The notes: a model not told the origin generated them from the letters alone. A stretch of 64,000 bases of DNA from Conus ventricosus (GCA_018398815.1 CM031626.1:37006647-37070646); one strand, 5' to 3'. Positions 20,092-30,363 are shown, numbered from the stretch's first letter. Translations and numbers: made by a program.

Positions 20092-23000
20092 TTATGCCGT
20101 TCTCCAGTGTCCAATTGCATATGAAAACTCTGGATTAACAAACACACGTTTTGTGTTTGTTCTATCTGATGACTTTTTTGTTACAACTGTTGTGTTGATC
20201 TCATGTAGATTAGATCGTAGTTTTACGTTGTCATGATGAAAAGTATGTTTATTGAACAATGCTTCTTTGTAGTTGTCATGCGATATGTTTGACTGCACAA
20301 CACTGCGAGATATTCCTTTTGCTTTCTTAATGGTTTTCTCCTGGCTCGAAATACTGTACATTTTCGACCTTAAACCAATAAACTCCTTAATCACCCCTCC
20401 AGATAATTCATCCTTCATCTTTCCTAAAACCTCTTTATTAGTAATTGAATGTAAAGGTGAATCTTTAGGGTAATCGGATGTGTCGTACCATCCCGCATGC
20501 CCTTTAGCTACTTCTAATTCCATGTCTTTATACATATCTTCAGTAGGGATATCTATAACAAAACTGTCTGTATCTGTGTAAAGTACTCTGGACTCAGGAT
20601 GCAAGGGTTTAAAGTAGTCATAAAGAAATTCTAACATCAAAAGCTTTGATAATTCTAAAACAGTAAACCCAATAAATACAGGCTTGTCCAATTTGACTTT
20701 CTTTTTTTTCATCATTATGCCAAAAAGCTGATCATGAAATCTTCTAAAGTCCTGATAATTTGGTTTTGAAGTCAGCTTAATTGCTTCGTTCTCTCTGGTG
20801 ACCAATCTAACATCTTTACGCTTGTGCGGATTTTCCATAGTCTTTCCGAAACAGCTGTTGTTCATCAGCTTGAAAAAGTCTTTCTCTGAAACATCTGCGG
20901 ATTTAGTTCTGAGATCAGTGTTCTTCATGATGTATGGTTTCATGAACTGTTCTTGATCAAAAGCAATTATACGATGAACTGCTGTCAACTTCAAACCATG
21001 TCTTAAATAAAATTGTAGAAGTCTGTAATGACAGACATAATTTTTTTTGCCTCGAAGATTGGGCACAAGTTTAGGCGGCTCTTTTGGATTTGTCTTTAGG
21101 CTTTCTGCTGCTAATGGGTAGTCATTATGCAGGTCATGGAGTTCATGAGGATATTCTAAGTCAACTTCTAGAATGAAACCACGCTGTTGATCTGGCGCCA
21201 AACTGCTCAGCCACTTTAATGCCTTTTGAATATTTTTCGGGCCGTCGTCTGTGTACATTTTAAAGTTACGTAACGGAAGTGATTGCGCCATAGCCCAACC
21301 ATACAGATTGTTTGCATCTAAATACATAATATAGTTAGACCTTTTACTTGCATCATAGTCGTCCAGGTATTTGTTGTTTGCTTTACAGTAATGATGCGAC
21401 GCCATACTAATTCCTCCACGCAATCCGTTTTCAATCATCTGAATCATTGGCAGGTTAGACAATAAATCAATCTGTACTCCAGTAAACTTTAAGAAAGCAT
21501 CCCAACTCATCCCGGGCGCAGAAATGTAATGCGCGGGATCCAGGCTATAATGTTTCATGCAGGTCTTTCTATAATTTTCAAAGACGTCCGCCAACAAACA
21601 AACGTCAGCCATCAAGTATAAATCATGATAGTCTCCCATCGTTTTACACTCTAACTTCTGCCACGCATCTTGAGCATGCTGGTAATCAGAATCGCTGATG
21701 TCCTTTCCTCTAAGACTAGAAAAGAACGCGCCTTTAGGTGGAAGTGTATCTTCGTCAAACCTTTCCCAACTGTTCATGTACTCATAAGGGTAAACGCCCT
21801 TTCTAACAAGAGTTGAGTCAAAATATTCTTCTGTTATTGGGCAGGACTTTAAGGACATAGCCAGCGACTCTAATGATCCCATCATGTGTTGCATACAGTC
21901 ATAAAAAGACATGTTATTTAAAGCGAAACACATGTACTTTTCCGATGACTGTGCGATGCATGTTACCCTGAAGGCGCTGTCTACTGCTTTCATTTATAAG
22001 ATGAGAGTCATAACCTCGCAAGTTGTGAAAGAAGATGGGTAATTTCCATGTCCTTGGGTCAACCTTTAGTTGAAGATTGCAGTTGTTGTGCGCTGCACCT
22101 CTGAACTTCCCACTAATGTGATCATGGTCTCTTACTGTCGGATTGGCTGCGTCTGATGAGAGGCCTAAACCACAAATCCAACAGTGAGTGGCTGAGTCAT
22201 ACTGTTGTTGATCTTCAGGTGTCATCATGATTTCAGATAAATTCAGAGTATTAGAACAATCATTACGCACTTGCTGCATGCGTTTTAAGAAGTATTCTGC
22301 TGCATCTGGTCCTCTGTATAATTCTGGCTTTGAATGGGCGCCATCCGACCTGACAACGATGAAAGCAAATGAACAAATCTGATAAGACTGTTTTTGGAAG
22401 TCTCTGTGGGGTTGGTCCTTCATAAGGAACAATGAGTGATTCGAAGTCTGCGTAAACTACGTATGGGCTCGTTTGCATCCGTTTCCAGTTCTTAAAACTA
22501 ACTTTACTGCATTCTGGGGGCGTAATTAGTTCTGTATTACAGTCAACTGGGCTACTACAATGTTTTTTATGTCAAGCGCGGCTTGAACGGATGGCATTCT
22601 TGTTAAACATTTTCTACAGAATTCTTGCTTATACCCAATTTTTGAAGTATGAGCCAATAATCTACTCATTGTGCGTATCAATGTCTAATGTGGCAGCCCT
22701 GCTGGTGAAAACATCAGTAGTAAGTCAACATGATTTTTGTCTGGTTCGCCAATCGTTGGGGCTGTTCTTGGACACTTTAATCGGTTGTAGATTTGTTTCC
22801 TCATCCCATGTGTAGACATTAACAGTTATTGGTTTGTTTTGTTCTTCCAACTGATCAATTTTGTCCACGCTAACAGGAAAGGATATTCCACTAAAGTTAA
22901 GATCATTGATGTAATCCCAATAGTTAGACACTCTCTCTGCGTTTTTGCGGGCGTAATGCAGCCTTGCGAGAACGCACCACATAAAACATTTGTTGTCTGT

Positions 23001-23483
23001 ATTCTTTATGTTTAAAACTGCTTTTTTTGCAACTAATGATGGGGGTAGTGGAATGTAATCCCTGCCTACAATCGGCGCATACTTAGCCTGTTTTAATCTG
23101 ATCTCTAAGACTTCGCCCTCTGACCAACCAGAGCCTCTCATTTTGGCTTCTTCAGCGGCCACATCAAACTGTGTAAGCAGTTCGTCTGCCCAACCGGGTG
23201 TTAAGTCATTATGAGAAAGAATAGTCTGTTGTTTAGTCGAGACCCAGACTTCTAGATTTTCTTCATTTATTGTTACATAATCGATTAAAACAGCTAACAT
23301 TACTTTAACTGGCGGGTCTATTGTTAGTTTACCTGGAACTTGAGAAATAGCATAAGCAACACTTGCCTGTACGCTTGCTGAATCAATAACGTCTAGACTG
23401 ATATCATTTAAAGCTTTTGATAAATATTCTTCCTTATGCATTGCTTCAAACAGTTCGTCTGGACCTTCATATATCTTATCCAT
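20092..23483 (-). pseudogene. polB: Protein-primed family B DNA polymerase (frame-broken)
   Basis: 3.4 kb, about 1,130 codons. N-terminal Maverick-specific region at 22,725-23,483 (NTDNKCFMWCVLARLH). Exonuclease motif I is DFES near 22,440. A zinc-binding insert follows (CWICGLG...VRDHDHISGKFRGAAH, 22,080-22,180). Exo II is FFHNLRGYD near 22,015 and Exo III is YHDLYLMADV near 21,610. Polymerase motif A is YLDANNLYGWAM (21,285-21,325), motif B is LMNNSCFGKTMEN (20,835-20,880), motif C is YTDTDSF (20,560-20,580). The catalytic residues are present, but the frame breaks near 22,740, 22,560, 22,390-22,430 and 21,993. At 21,993 element 1 has one base more than element 2, so that break is private. 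In intact relatives it replicates the element genome. Confidence 0.93.
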
Positions 23484-23609
23484 GCTGAGTTTCTTTTCTA
23501 ACTCAAAATATTTATTTAAATTAAAAAAAAATACTTAATCAGAATCAATATCAACGGTCTTTTTGCGCTTGGACTCATAAACTAAAGTATAAAACACCCT
23601 TTGGTGTTG

Positions 23610-24258
23610 TTAATGTGAGCTGTTTAGAACAGAGTTTAATGTTTCGTTTACTTTTTTTAAACATTCCTTTTTTATCTGCTCGGCGTCTGGCTGTTGAGAA
23701 AAACTTGTCCTTGCCTTTCTTTGAAGATCAAACTTTTCTCTTTTGTAGTCATCAAAATCTGCCTGTAAACGACTAAATTCTTCATCTGTGATGTTTGAGT
23801 CAATTAGTGCTTTATTTATTGTCAGTTTAAAGGAACTAAGTTTAGCTGTTATCAGTTGAACCATAGCTGTGTGCTTTTGGAGTTTAGTTTTTAATTTTTT
23901 GCCAGCAGCACCTACAGCTAATGAGCACAGGCCAAGAGTTAAAGACAAACCACCTAGAGGTAAAGCTACCGGTGCGCCAACACCTGTTGCTAAGAGACCT
24001 ACACTCGTTCCTGCTGATAGAGTACTAATAGTCGATGCTCCAGTATTAACATAGGTAACAGCATTAAAGGCAGCAGAATACCTTCTTTTGGTTTTGCTGT
24101 ATTTTGAAAGGTCTTGCTCTAGTACTAGCTGCATTTGCGTAATGTTTGTTAATCTAAAGGTTTTTATGTCGGGGGTTTCTATAGCGCAGAAACGCCTGCT
24201 ATCTCTTCTCTTGGCGACTCCGGTGCTGTAGGCACATTTGGATAAACCTGAACAGACA
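23610..24258 (-). pseudogene. Membrane-active-type protein with glycine/alanine-rich hairpin (frame-broken)
   Basis: The start is placed at 24258 (ATGTCTGTTCAG, preceded by TTTTTAAAAAAGC); a frame break near 24,175-24,190, in or beside a five-C run, separates this leader from the 174-residue body. The body has a basic segment (SKYSKTKRRYSAAF), then two hydrophobic stretches rich in Gly, Ala, Leu and Ser (residues 33-77 of the body, TSVGLLATGVGAPVALPLGG), then long charged helices. The hairpin-like hydrophobic part suggests insertion into membranes, but I cannot assign a role. Copy in element 2 at 41,402-42,028. Confidence 0.65.
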
Positions 24259-24283
24259 TGCTTTTTTAAAAATAAAAAATAAT

Positions 24284-25553
24284 TTAGTATACTATATCTT
24301 TTAATCTGTTATTTTGAATATTTAGCTGCGCATCATATATTAAAAACAAATACACGTTAAGTGGTTTATCGACCTCTTTTTCTTTATCAGTTTGAATGTT
24401 TATTATGTCTCTGACAGTTCTCCTGCTTCCATGTAACTGATTATCCTCTGTTGACCTTAGGTCAATCCATAAACCGTATTTCGTTGTTAAATAATGATCA
24501 AGTCTAACGCTGTGAAGATGTAGATCTTTAGACACAAGGTCAACTGTTGGATTTCTACACCTCCCGCCTCCAAACAGTTTTCTTATTTCATCAAAATGCT
24601 GATAAGGTTTAAGCCCGCTAGCGTAGATTTGGTTAGGACTACCCTCAATTGTACATTGCACTTTCGTTATTTTAGGATTAACAAAATTTTCAGTTTGTCT
24701 TTTGAATGGTTCTTCATTTTCACACAGCAATAAAATACCTTTAAGTGATTGTGCTGTGGCGCTAAAACTAAAATTCCATATAGTGTCTGCCCTGCTTTTA
24801 GGATATTTAGAATGATGAATCACTCTTTCGTAATATATTGCTAATTTTGACTGATATTGTTGCTGGATCAACCTCGCTAAGTCAGGGTCGCTAACAACGT
24901 CAAACTCTAACGAGATGTCAGAAATGCTGTACTTTGCTTCGGTGTCTTCAGATATAATAACATATTTGTAGTCATTAAAAGTGAGTTCATATGACAATCT
25001 GTCTTTTAACGCTCCTTGAAAGTATGGGGCATGCGCTTTTAACAACTCAAAATCTAGGGGTATGAAAAAGCGATTTCCATACGCATAACTTACGGCTACA
25101 TACCTTTTGCCGTCTTTAGCATCTGCGGCGCCTATTCTATGTTTTAGTGCATCTTCATTTTCGATTCCTTGAAACGCAAGATCAGCCCTTTCGTTCCCGG
25201 TTAGCCATAGATCAAAATAGGTTAAAAAATATGTCTGCATTGTGTAAAGAAAATATTTCTTGCCCCTCAAGTTTTATAGAAATTTTCTTAACGATTGCCC
25301 GCCCCAGATTCTGGACAACTGTTCTGTTTGGGTCTGTTGCTGATTCGAGTTCTATTTTGAAAGTAAGTCGCGCAGATCCTGGCACAATCACTTCATCCGC
25401 TCCTAGGTCTGGAAATTTGACAGTAAGAATTTGATCCGCATCAATAGTAGATGGATTATTTGGAACAGTAATATTCCGTTTATTTCCCTTCATGCCAAAG
25501 GGCTCTTTCAGTCTTCTATGCGGGTCAAGAATCGAGCCATATACTTGTGACAT
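24284..25553 (-). pseudogene. Major capsid protein candidate, double jelly-roll type (frame-broken)
   Basis: About 423 codons. The N-terminal part (25,212-25,553) starts MSQVYGSILDP and shows beta-rich segments such as ITVPNNPSTIDADQILTVKFP. The C-terminal part (24,284-25,240) has DLWLTGNERADLAFQGIE, the FIPLDFEL region and repeated strand-like segments. The composition, the DLW...ER...FQGI signature and the position fit the hexon-like capsid protein of Mavericks/adintoviruses as I know them. The frame breaks near 25,245, where element 1 has one base more than element 2. ATG follows TTTATAAAAAA, 40 bp from a divergent start at 25,594. Structure prediction should show two stacked jelly rolls. 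Confidence 0.75.
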
Positions 25554-25593
25554 TTTTTTATAAAACAAAATAAAAAAGTTAATTATTTAAAAC

Positions 25594-26844
25594 ATGGCAG
25601 GAATTGAAGGTGAAGAAGATTATGATGTTTTTTGATCGTGGAGACGACATGAGTGATTCCCCTTGGGAGCAGCATCGCTCGAGGCTCTCATTGCATGATG
25701 AATTAGTAGAAGCGCGGCAAAGGCGTGAATTAACAGAAAGTAAGGTCAGATCATTATACCAAAGTTTAGGACTAGAACCTCCCGAAACTATATACCCTGA
25801 TGATTTTGAACTAAAAGATAATCATTTGTATGTGAAAAACGACAAAGGAGAACTTGTTCAGCTTACGGATAAACGAGACCCATCAAAGTTTGTAGGCATG
25901 AATACAATTAGACAAAGGCTTCGTGTAAGCGAGCAAAATCGCCTTAGCATTACTAAACCAAAATTAGATCCGGAGAAAGTTGCTCAACTTCAAAACATAC
26001 AACAAGAACTCCCAACAGATAACCAAATGCAAAACATGGAACCTGAAGTTTTAAATCAAACAACAGTCAAAATAATAAATACAGTAGAAGCAGAACTCAC
26101 TGAAGAAGAAGAAATAGCATTAAAAACTATAAATGATCCGCCGCTGCCCAAGCAAAATATAAAGGCGTCTATAAGAGAATTAAAAGCCCTTGATCGCACT
26201 TTAAGAACCTTCCGAGGGGAATTAATAAACAATTTAGCAAAACTGACTGAACTAAATGAGCATATAGAAAGAGAAGAAAAAAACTCGCTGAGGCTATCGA
26301 GGCCAACTTAGGACTTGATATTAAAGAAAGAATAATCCAAAAAATAAAAGAGCTTAAAGAAGTAAGATCAGCAAGAGTAGAAGCCTTGTCTACTAACCGA
26401 GAAGAATTACGAACTCAAGTGAGCAGAATAAGAGAAACTATCCAAAGAATTTTATATGAAGACACGACGCTAGCAGAACGAATACGAACGCTGTTTAGAG
26501 AGCAAGGTGTCACATTAGCAAGCGTTATAACAGCCTTAGGATTTGCAATAAGTACACTGGTGTTGGCTATTACAGGCGGCGGTGGTCAAAGTTCAGTGCC
26601 TCCACCACCATCCCCTCCATCGCCGCCTGATAAATCATGGGTAAAAAAACAGCTTGATCATCTTGCGAGTTTATTTATAAAATTAGCCAGTAAAGCCATG
26701 GACGCTTTACCTAGTATATTAGGGAGTATCGTTAGCTGGCTTTTGTCTACTGCAAGCAAAGTAGTTGGCTTTATGGCCGAGCACTTATGGACATTAGTTC
26801 TCTTAATAGTTGGGTTAATATTTAGTAAAATAAAGAAGGAGTAA
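25594..26844 (+). pseudogene. Coiled-coil protein with C-terminal membrane segments (frame-broken)
   Basis: About 415 codons. ATG at 25594 follows ATTTAAAAC; within five codons the frame changes, and element 2 lacks one G of the GG near 25,607. The long charged part (25,640-26,430) is helical with heptad-like stretches (SIRELKALDRTLRTFRGEL; ERIIQKIKELKEVRSARVEAL). A second break is in a seven-A run at about 26,275-26,283. The C-terminus has a membrane segment (LASVITALGFAISTLVLAI), a proline block (PPPPSPPSPPD), an amphipathic region (ILGSIVSWLLSTASKVVG) and a last hydrophobic stretch (WTLVLLIVGLIF). This architecture recurs in Mavericks; function not known to me. Confidence 0.72.
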
Positions 26845-27539
26845 TCCTAGGCTAGTTAATCCAAAAACAAGTGCTGTCTTTTCATCTTCATGGTCATTAT
26901 TTTTTTTGAATTCGTAGTCTTCAACGGTCTTTGGGCTTTGGACCTCGGGGATTGGATGACTTAATCTTGGGGGGTCATCTTGTTTTTTTATTGTTTGTAA
27001 TATCACTGGCTCAGAATTTATGTCGTTTTTTCCGACCTTCTGTTCATTGCCTGCCACAAGGATTTCATTATTGTAGTTTATTATTGTACCTATCTGGAGT
27101 CTGAGGTCAGAAGGCAGCATGTATAAAACCAGTGCCAACAGCAAAGTCTACTTTTGATCTTGCGTATTGTAAAACATTTTGGTACCTTTTTATGCTTGAA
27201 GGTAAATCAACTGTAGAATTAATGGCGTCCTCTAAATTTGCCAAGTACTGTTTTTGCGCATCAAAGCCAGTAGAAGGATTAGTTATGCTCGACCTTGTCT
27301 GTGCTTGCGACCCTAGCAAACACCAAACGTAAGTACGAATAGAGTCGTTTATTCGTTCTATTCCCGCTCTAGTTAGACCCTTAGAAGTGTCTAAAATAAA
27401 TGTTGTCCATGCTGTTTTATGCTCTTGCTCTATGGACCCGAGGTGAACAGCCGTGCCTGAAGAGAAAGATGTGTAAGGAGGATTCCAGTCATACTTATAC
27501 TTTCTGTGCACGCCCCAAAAATAAGGGGTGCCTAAGCAT
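26815..27539 (-). pseudogene. Conserved Maverick structural-type protein (frame-broken)
   Basis: An ATG at 27539 overlaps the last codons of the upstream gene; after about ten codons the frame changes near 27,505-27,520 (a G4/T5 run). The body then reads YKYDWNPPYTSFSSGTAVHLG, WTTFILDTSKGLTRAGIERIND and SSIKRYQNVLQYARSKVDFAVG. A second break near 27,130 leads to a C-terminal part with a proline-rich stretch and a terminal hydrophobic segment (ALVFGLTSLGLLLLYF). It ends 30 bp inside the convergent gene. A virion component is plausible from position between capsid-type genes; unproven. Element 2 copy: about 38,143-38,857. Confidence 0.68.
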
Positions 27540-28029
27540 GATTAAGATCCGACTTTTGTCTAAAGTCTGTCTTAACATTAATATTGAATTCGTTACAGAT
27601 CCTTTCAAAAGCCTTCATGTCTATTCTGTTGCTAAATGGATTAAACGGTTTGTCATTTGGTAATGGCGCTTGCAGTTCAGTCAAAATACGTCTGAAGGTG
27701 TAATAGAAATGAAATCTGTACACAGACCTCACCAAAGGATCAGGATGATTTAGATGATCAGCATACGACACTCCACACCCAGTTGTTGCACAAAACACAG
27801 CAAAGTTTAACTGGTTCTGATAAAACTGCATTGGATGACTAAACCACATTTTTGGGATGTAGTCTTTTTTAATAGGAGGGTTAAAATATTTGGCCAATGG
27901 AGTACTCACCTTTACTTGAAAGGCGTCAGACAGAGTCACAGAAATGTCAAGAGTATCAGTTGTTATATTTTTAAGATTGTAGTGCGGCCCAACAGAATAT
28001 TTTGCATTAGTATATTTGAATGCACTCAT
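27532..28029 (-). CDS. Putative minor capsid-type protein, 165 aa
   Basis: Start taken at 28029 (MSAFKYTN), where ATG follows ATAAAA, not the upstream codon at 28071. Open throughout. Segments: DTLDISVTLSDAFQVKVSTPLA (beta-like), PKMWFSHPMQFYQNQLNFAVF, CATTGCGVSYADHLNHPDPLV, RFHFYYTFRRILTELQAPLP and a helical end. It sits between two capsid-type genes, with its start 18 bp from the divergent penton-like gene, suggesting coordinated expression of virion parts. Not recognised beyond being shared by Mavericks in my memory. Copy in element 2 at 37,652-38,151. Confidence 0.68.
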   Translation of the reverse strand: MSAFKYTNAKYSVGPHYNLKNITTDTLDISVTLSDAFQVKVSTPLAKYFNPPIKKDYIPKMWFSHPMQFYQNQLNFAVFCATTGCGVSYADHLNHPDPLVRSVYRFHFYYTFRRILTELQAPLPNDKPFNPFSNRIDMKAFERICNEFNINVKTDFRQKSDLNHA

Positions 28030-28047
28030 TTTTATTTCGTTTAAAAA

Positions 28048-28737
28048 ATGTTTGTAACAATAACAACTCAAGACCGTCCTTCGTTTTTAGAGCATGCTAT
28101 TGATAACAATTGCGGAACCAGAATGGTTGCACTTCATGAAATTTTTTACAAAGTCGTATGGTTCAATATAAGTAAATCCCTGAATAATAATACGATTAAA
28201 AAAATTGACAAAACAGGGGCCAAAGTTAGCCAGTTAACAATACCTGATGGTTATTACGGGTTTCGCTCACTAAAAGAAGCAATGAGTAACTTCGACATTA
28301 CTCTCAAACTTAACAATGCAAATCTAAAAACAATGTTAACATTCAAGCCTGAAGAAGAAGTAGGTTACTATTTTGATAAAGAGCTAGCTAAAATGTTAGG
28401 CTTTGCAGCTGGCAATCATAAATTTAGAGTTACACCAAACAAAACTACTTATGAGGGAGACAGTCCGCTCGATCTTGCATTACATTCATTACTCTATGTT
28501 CATTTGGATGAGCTGAGCACTGATGAAAACTTATATGATGGAAGACCCTCAACTGTTTTAAGAGCTCTTCCATCAGGGAAAGCTGCATATTGCGATTATG
28601 AAATTATACAATTCCCTAATTTACAGTTTAAAAGATTAGCATGTGGAAGGGTCGGATCATTTAATATAAAAATCGCAGACAAAGCAGGAAAAGTCGTAAA
28701 ATGTGATAACCTGCACATTGTTTTGGAAATAAAATAA
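28048..28737 (+). CDS. Penton-like minor capsid protein candidate, 229 aa
   Basis: Open. Contains TIPDGYYGFRSLKEAMSNF (residues 65-83), a long run of alternating strand-like segments (ITLKLNNANLKTMLTFKP; FNIKIADKAGKVVKC) and the pattern GYYFDKELAKMLGF. Length of about 230 residues and the beta-rich make-up suit a single jelly-roll penton as in Maverick/adintovirus virions. The assignment is by pattern and place, not by a decisive motif. ATG follows GTTTAAAA. Element 2 keeps a decayed but readable copy (36,944-37,631). Confidence 0.6.
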   Translation: MFVTITTQDRPSFLEHAIDNNCGTRMVALHEIFYKVVWFNISKSLNNNTIKKIDKTGAKVSQLTIPDGYYGFRSLKEAMSNFDITLKLNNANLKTMLTFKPEEEVGYYFDKELAKMLGFAAGNHKFRVTPNKTTYEGDSPLDLALHSLLYVHLDELSTDENLYDGRPSTVLRALPSGKAAYCDYEIIQFPNLQFKRLACGRVGSFNIKIADKAGKVVKCDNLHIVLEIK

Positions 28738-28753
28738 TTAGTTGCTCTAAAAA

Positions 28754-29610
28754 ATGTCGCGGGGGCCAGAAGAACCGGGAGTTACATTAGCGCCTGTGAG
28801 TGTATAACTTTAGAATTAAAAGACCTTGCAGACGTTGCGGACTTTGAACAGAACGGTGAAATAGGAGCTTTGTATGGTTTTGAGTACACTAAAGATGGTG
28901 ATTATAAACGCAAAGAGGTTGGTGACAGCAAAAAGTTTCCTAAACTAGAACAGCTGCGCAATCTAGAAGCAAATAATGTTGGCCAGTATGAATATAAAAT
29001 AGTTCGAAAACCTGACCTTAAATGGCACTTGGAACCATATTTAGAATGGGACATAAAATTTGAATTCATAAGCCCATTTACATTTTTTAGCCGTCAAAAA
29101 AGTTTCAGAAAAGCTTTCAACTCTGGTCCTTTACATGTAAGTCTTATGCCAGAGGACAATAGTCGGAAAGAGATTGAAATAACGCCGTATGGGAATAAAC
29201 AGTACATCCTCCACAGAAGAGAAACGGTTTTGAAAGATGCTTCTACAAAATTGCAGTTCATTCCGCGCATGAAATTAGGAGACACGTTCACAATGATATT
29301 TGAAATTTCTGTCTTAAAAGATGAGGAGAGGAATGGAGCTGTGGGCGTCAGTGACGTCCTTTTAAAAGGAATTCTAATTAGCTGGCAAAACTTAGACGTT
29401 GAAAAACTTAAAGTTACCATCGTCGTTCTTCACAATGGTGAGGATATTAAGGTCATAACAACAAGCAGCAAAATCAATATTAGCTTAAATAGAAACAATC
29501 TTACAGAACTGAATTGGATTAATCTTACACATTTAGGCCTCATAGGATTTTATTATACTGAACAGGTTTTGACAGAAAGTATGATAAATATAATAACTGG
29601 ATTAAATTAA
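28754..29610 (+). pseudogene. Beta-rich hypothetical protein (one frame break)
   Basis: ATG at 28754 follows CTCTAAAA and opens 17 codons (MSRGPEEPGVTLAP...) before a stop. The long part continues in another frame from about 28,797 to 29,610 (LADVADFEQNGEIGALYGFEYTKDGD near its start). At the break element 1 has one G fewer than element 2, so the lesion is private to this copy. The body of roughly 270 residues alternates short strands (YEYKIVRKPDLKWHLEPYLEW; FTMIFEISVLKDEE) and ends LGLIGFYYTEQVLTES. Not recognised; a surface or fibre-like virion protein is one possibility by position between penton-like and ATPase genes. Element 2 copy: 36,073-36,927. Confidence 0.65.
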
Positions 29611-29626
29611 ATCCTGTTATAAAACT

Positions 29627-30238
29627 ATGGAGCAGTTAAACTTTATGACAAAAACTCCTCATTGTTCATTCATTTGTGGACAAACTGGCTTTGGAAAAAC
29701 AATATTTATCCTCGATCTGTTACAAACAGTTTATCGCTATAATTTTGATTATATTGTGATTTTCTGTCCAACACTTGAATGGAACAAGGCATATCACGAT
29801 AGAAGGTTTATATGGACGGATGACAAAATATATTTGATTGACCCCACCAATAAGCTAAGTGAGTGTTTAGAATACTTTTATAATTTTTTTAAGGGAACGC
29901 ACACACTATTTATTATAGATGACTGTTCAGCAGAAAGAGACATAGTCAAAAAGAGAAACACTCTATCAAAACTAGCTTTCAGTGGAACACATGCTGGGAT
30001 AAGTGTGTGGATTTTATGTCAGAAATATAACTCGGTTTTAAAAGACTTTAGAGAACAGTTAAAGACTGTAGTTTTATTTCACATGAAAGACAGAGACGCA
30101 TTTGATGAATGTATGCATGAAAATGATGTTATTGAGAATGATCAGGAAAAACGCAGGATTAAGCAAAAACTGAAATCTGAAAAGTTTAGTAAATTAGTAT
30201 TGAAAACGGATAATCCTACACAGTATGTTTGTTTGTAA
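29627..30238 (+). CDS. FtsK/HerA-type packaging ATPase
   Basis: 203 aa, open. Walker A is GQTGFGKT (residues 18-25), Walker B is TLFIIDD (93-99) with acidic D98-D99, and a sensor-like strand reads ISVWILCQ followed by KYNSV. Length and motifs fit the A32-like genome-packaging ATPase of Mavericks and adintoviruses, which drives DNA into capsids. The last 19 or so codons (LKTDNPTQYVCL end) lie inside the right terminal inverted repeat, so the left repeat carries a mirror copy of the gene's end. ATG follows TTATAAAACT, 16 bp after the upstream gene. Confidence 0.92.
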   Translation: MEQLNFMTKTPHCSFICGQTGFGKTIFILDLLQTVYRYNFDYIVIFCPTLEWNKAYHDRRFIWTDDKIYLIDPTNKLSECLEYFYNFFKGTHTLFIIDDCSAERDIVKKRNTLSKLAFSGTHAGISVWILCQKYNSVLKDFREQLKTVVLFHMKDRDAFDECMHENDVIENDQEKRRIKQKLKSEKFSKLVLKTDNPTQYVCL

Positions 30239-30363
30239 ATAATCGTTATTTTTTGGTTATTGAAGTCTTACTTGTCAGAGAACAGAAAAACACCGATTCT
30301 GGAGTCAACCGGTCGAAACTGGTTGAGACCGGTTGAGCCAGAATCGGTGTTTTTCTGTTCTCT
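30181..30363. repeat. Right terminal inverted repeat of element 1
   Basis: Reverse complement of 14356-14582, lacking the extra 45 bases found on the left. It includes the ATPase 3' end, AATAATCGTT, the GAAGTCTTACTTGTC block and the tip palindrome. Confidence 0.9.
30277..30363. repeat. 87-nt terminal palindrome (right tip of element 1)
   Basis: 26-bp arms AGAGAACAG... and ...CTGTTCTCT, with the same inner 10-bp inverted pair and a 12-nt loop as the left tip in inverted orientation. The arms differ from the left tip at two adjacent positions per arm (GT versus AG on one, AC versus CT on the other), and pairing is kept. Confidence 0.95.

Larger units (their letters stand above)
14356..30363. 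mobile_element. Maverick/Polinton (adintovirus-like) element 1
   Basis: 16,008 bp bounded by terminal inverted repeats, tips AGAGAAC...GTTCTCT, with a 5-bp target duplication. It carries family B polymerase, retroviral-type integrase, packaging ATPase and capsid-type genes, the hallmark set of Mavericks and adintoviruses. It is inserted in the CXC-domain gene. Integrase and ATPase are open; the polymerase and capsid candidate have frame breaks, so this copy looks recent but not autonomous, unless the breaks are sequencing errors. I found no recognisable Maverick cysteine protease. Confidence 0.93.

Noticed and set aside
25212..25270. Programmed +1 frameshift at a TTT TGA stop in the capsid candidate
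   Set aside because: The older copy differs by one base a few positions upstream, so a private one-base insertion explains the break without recoding.
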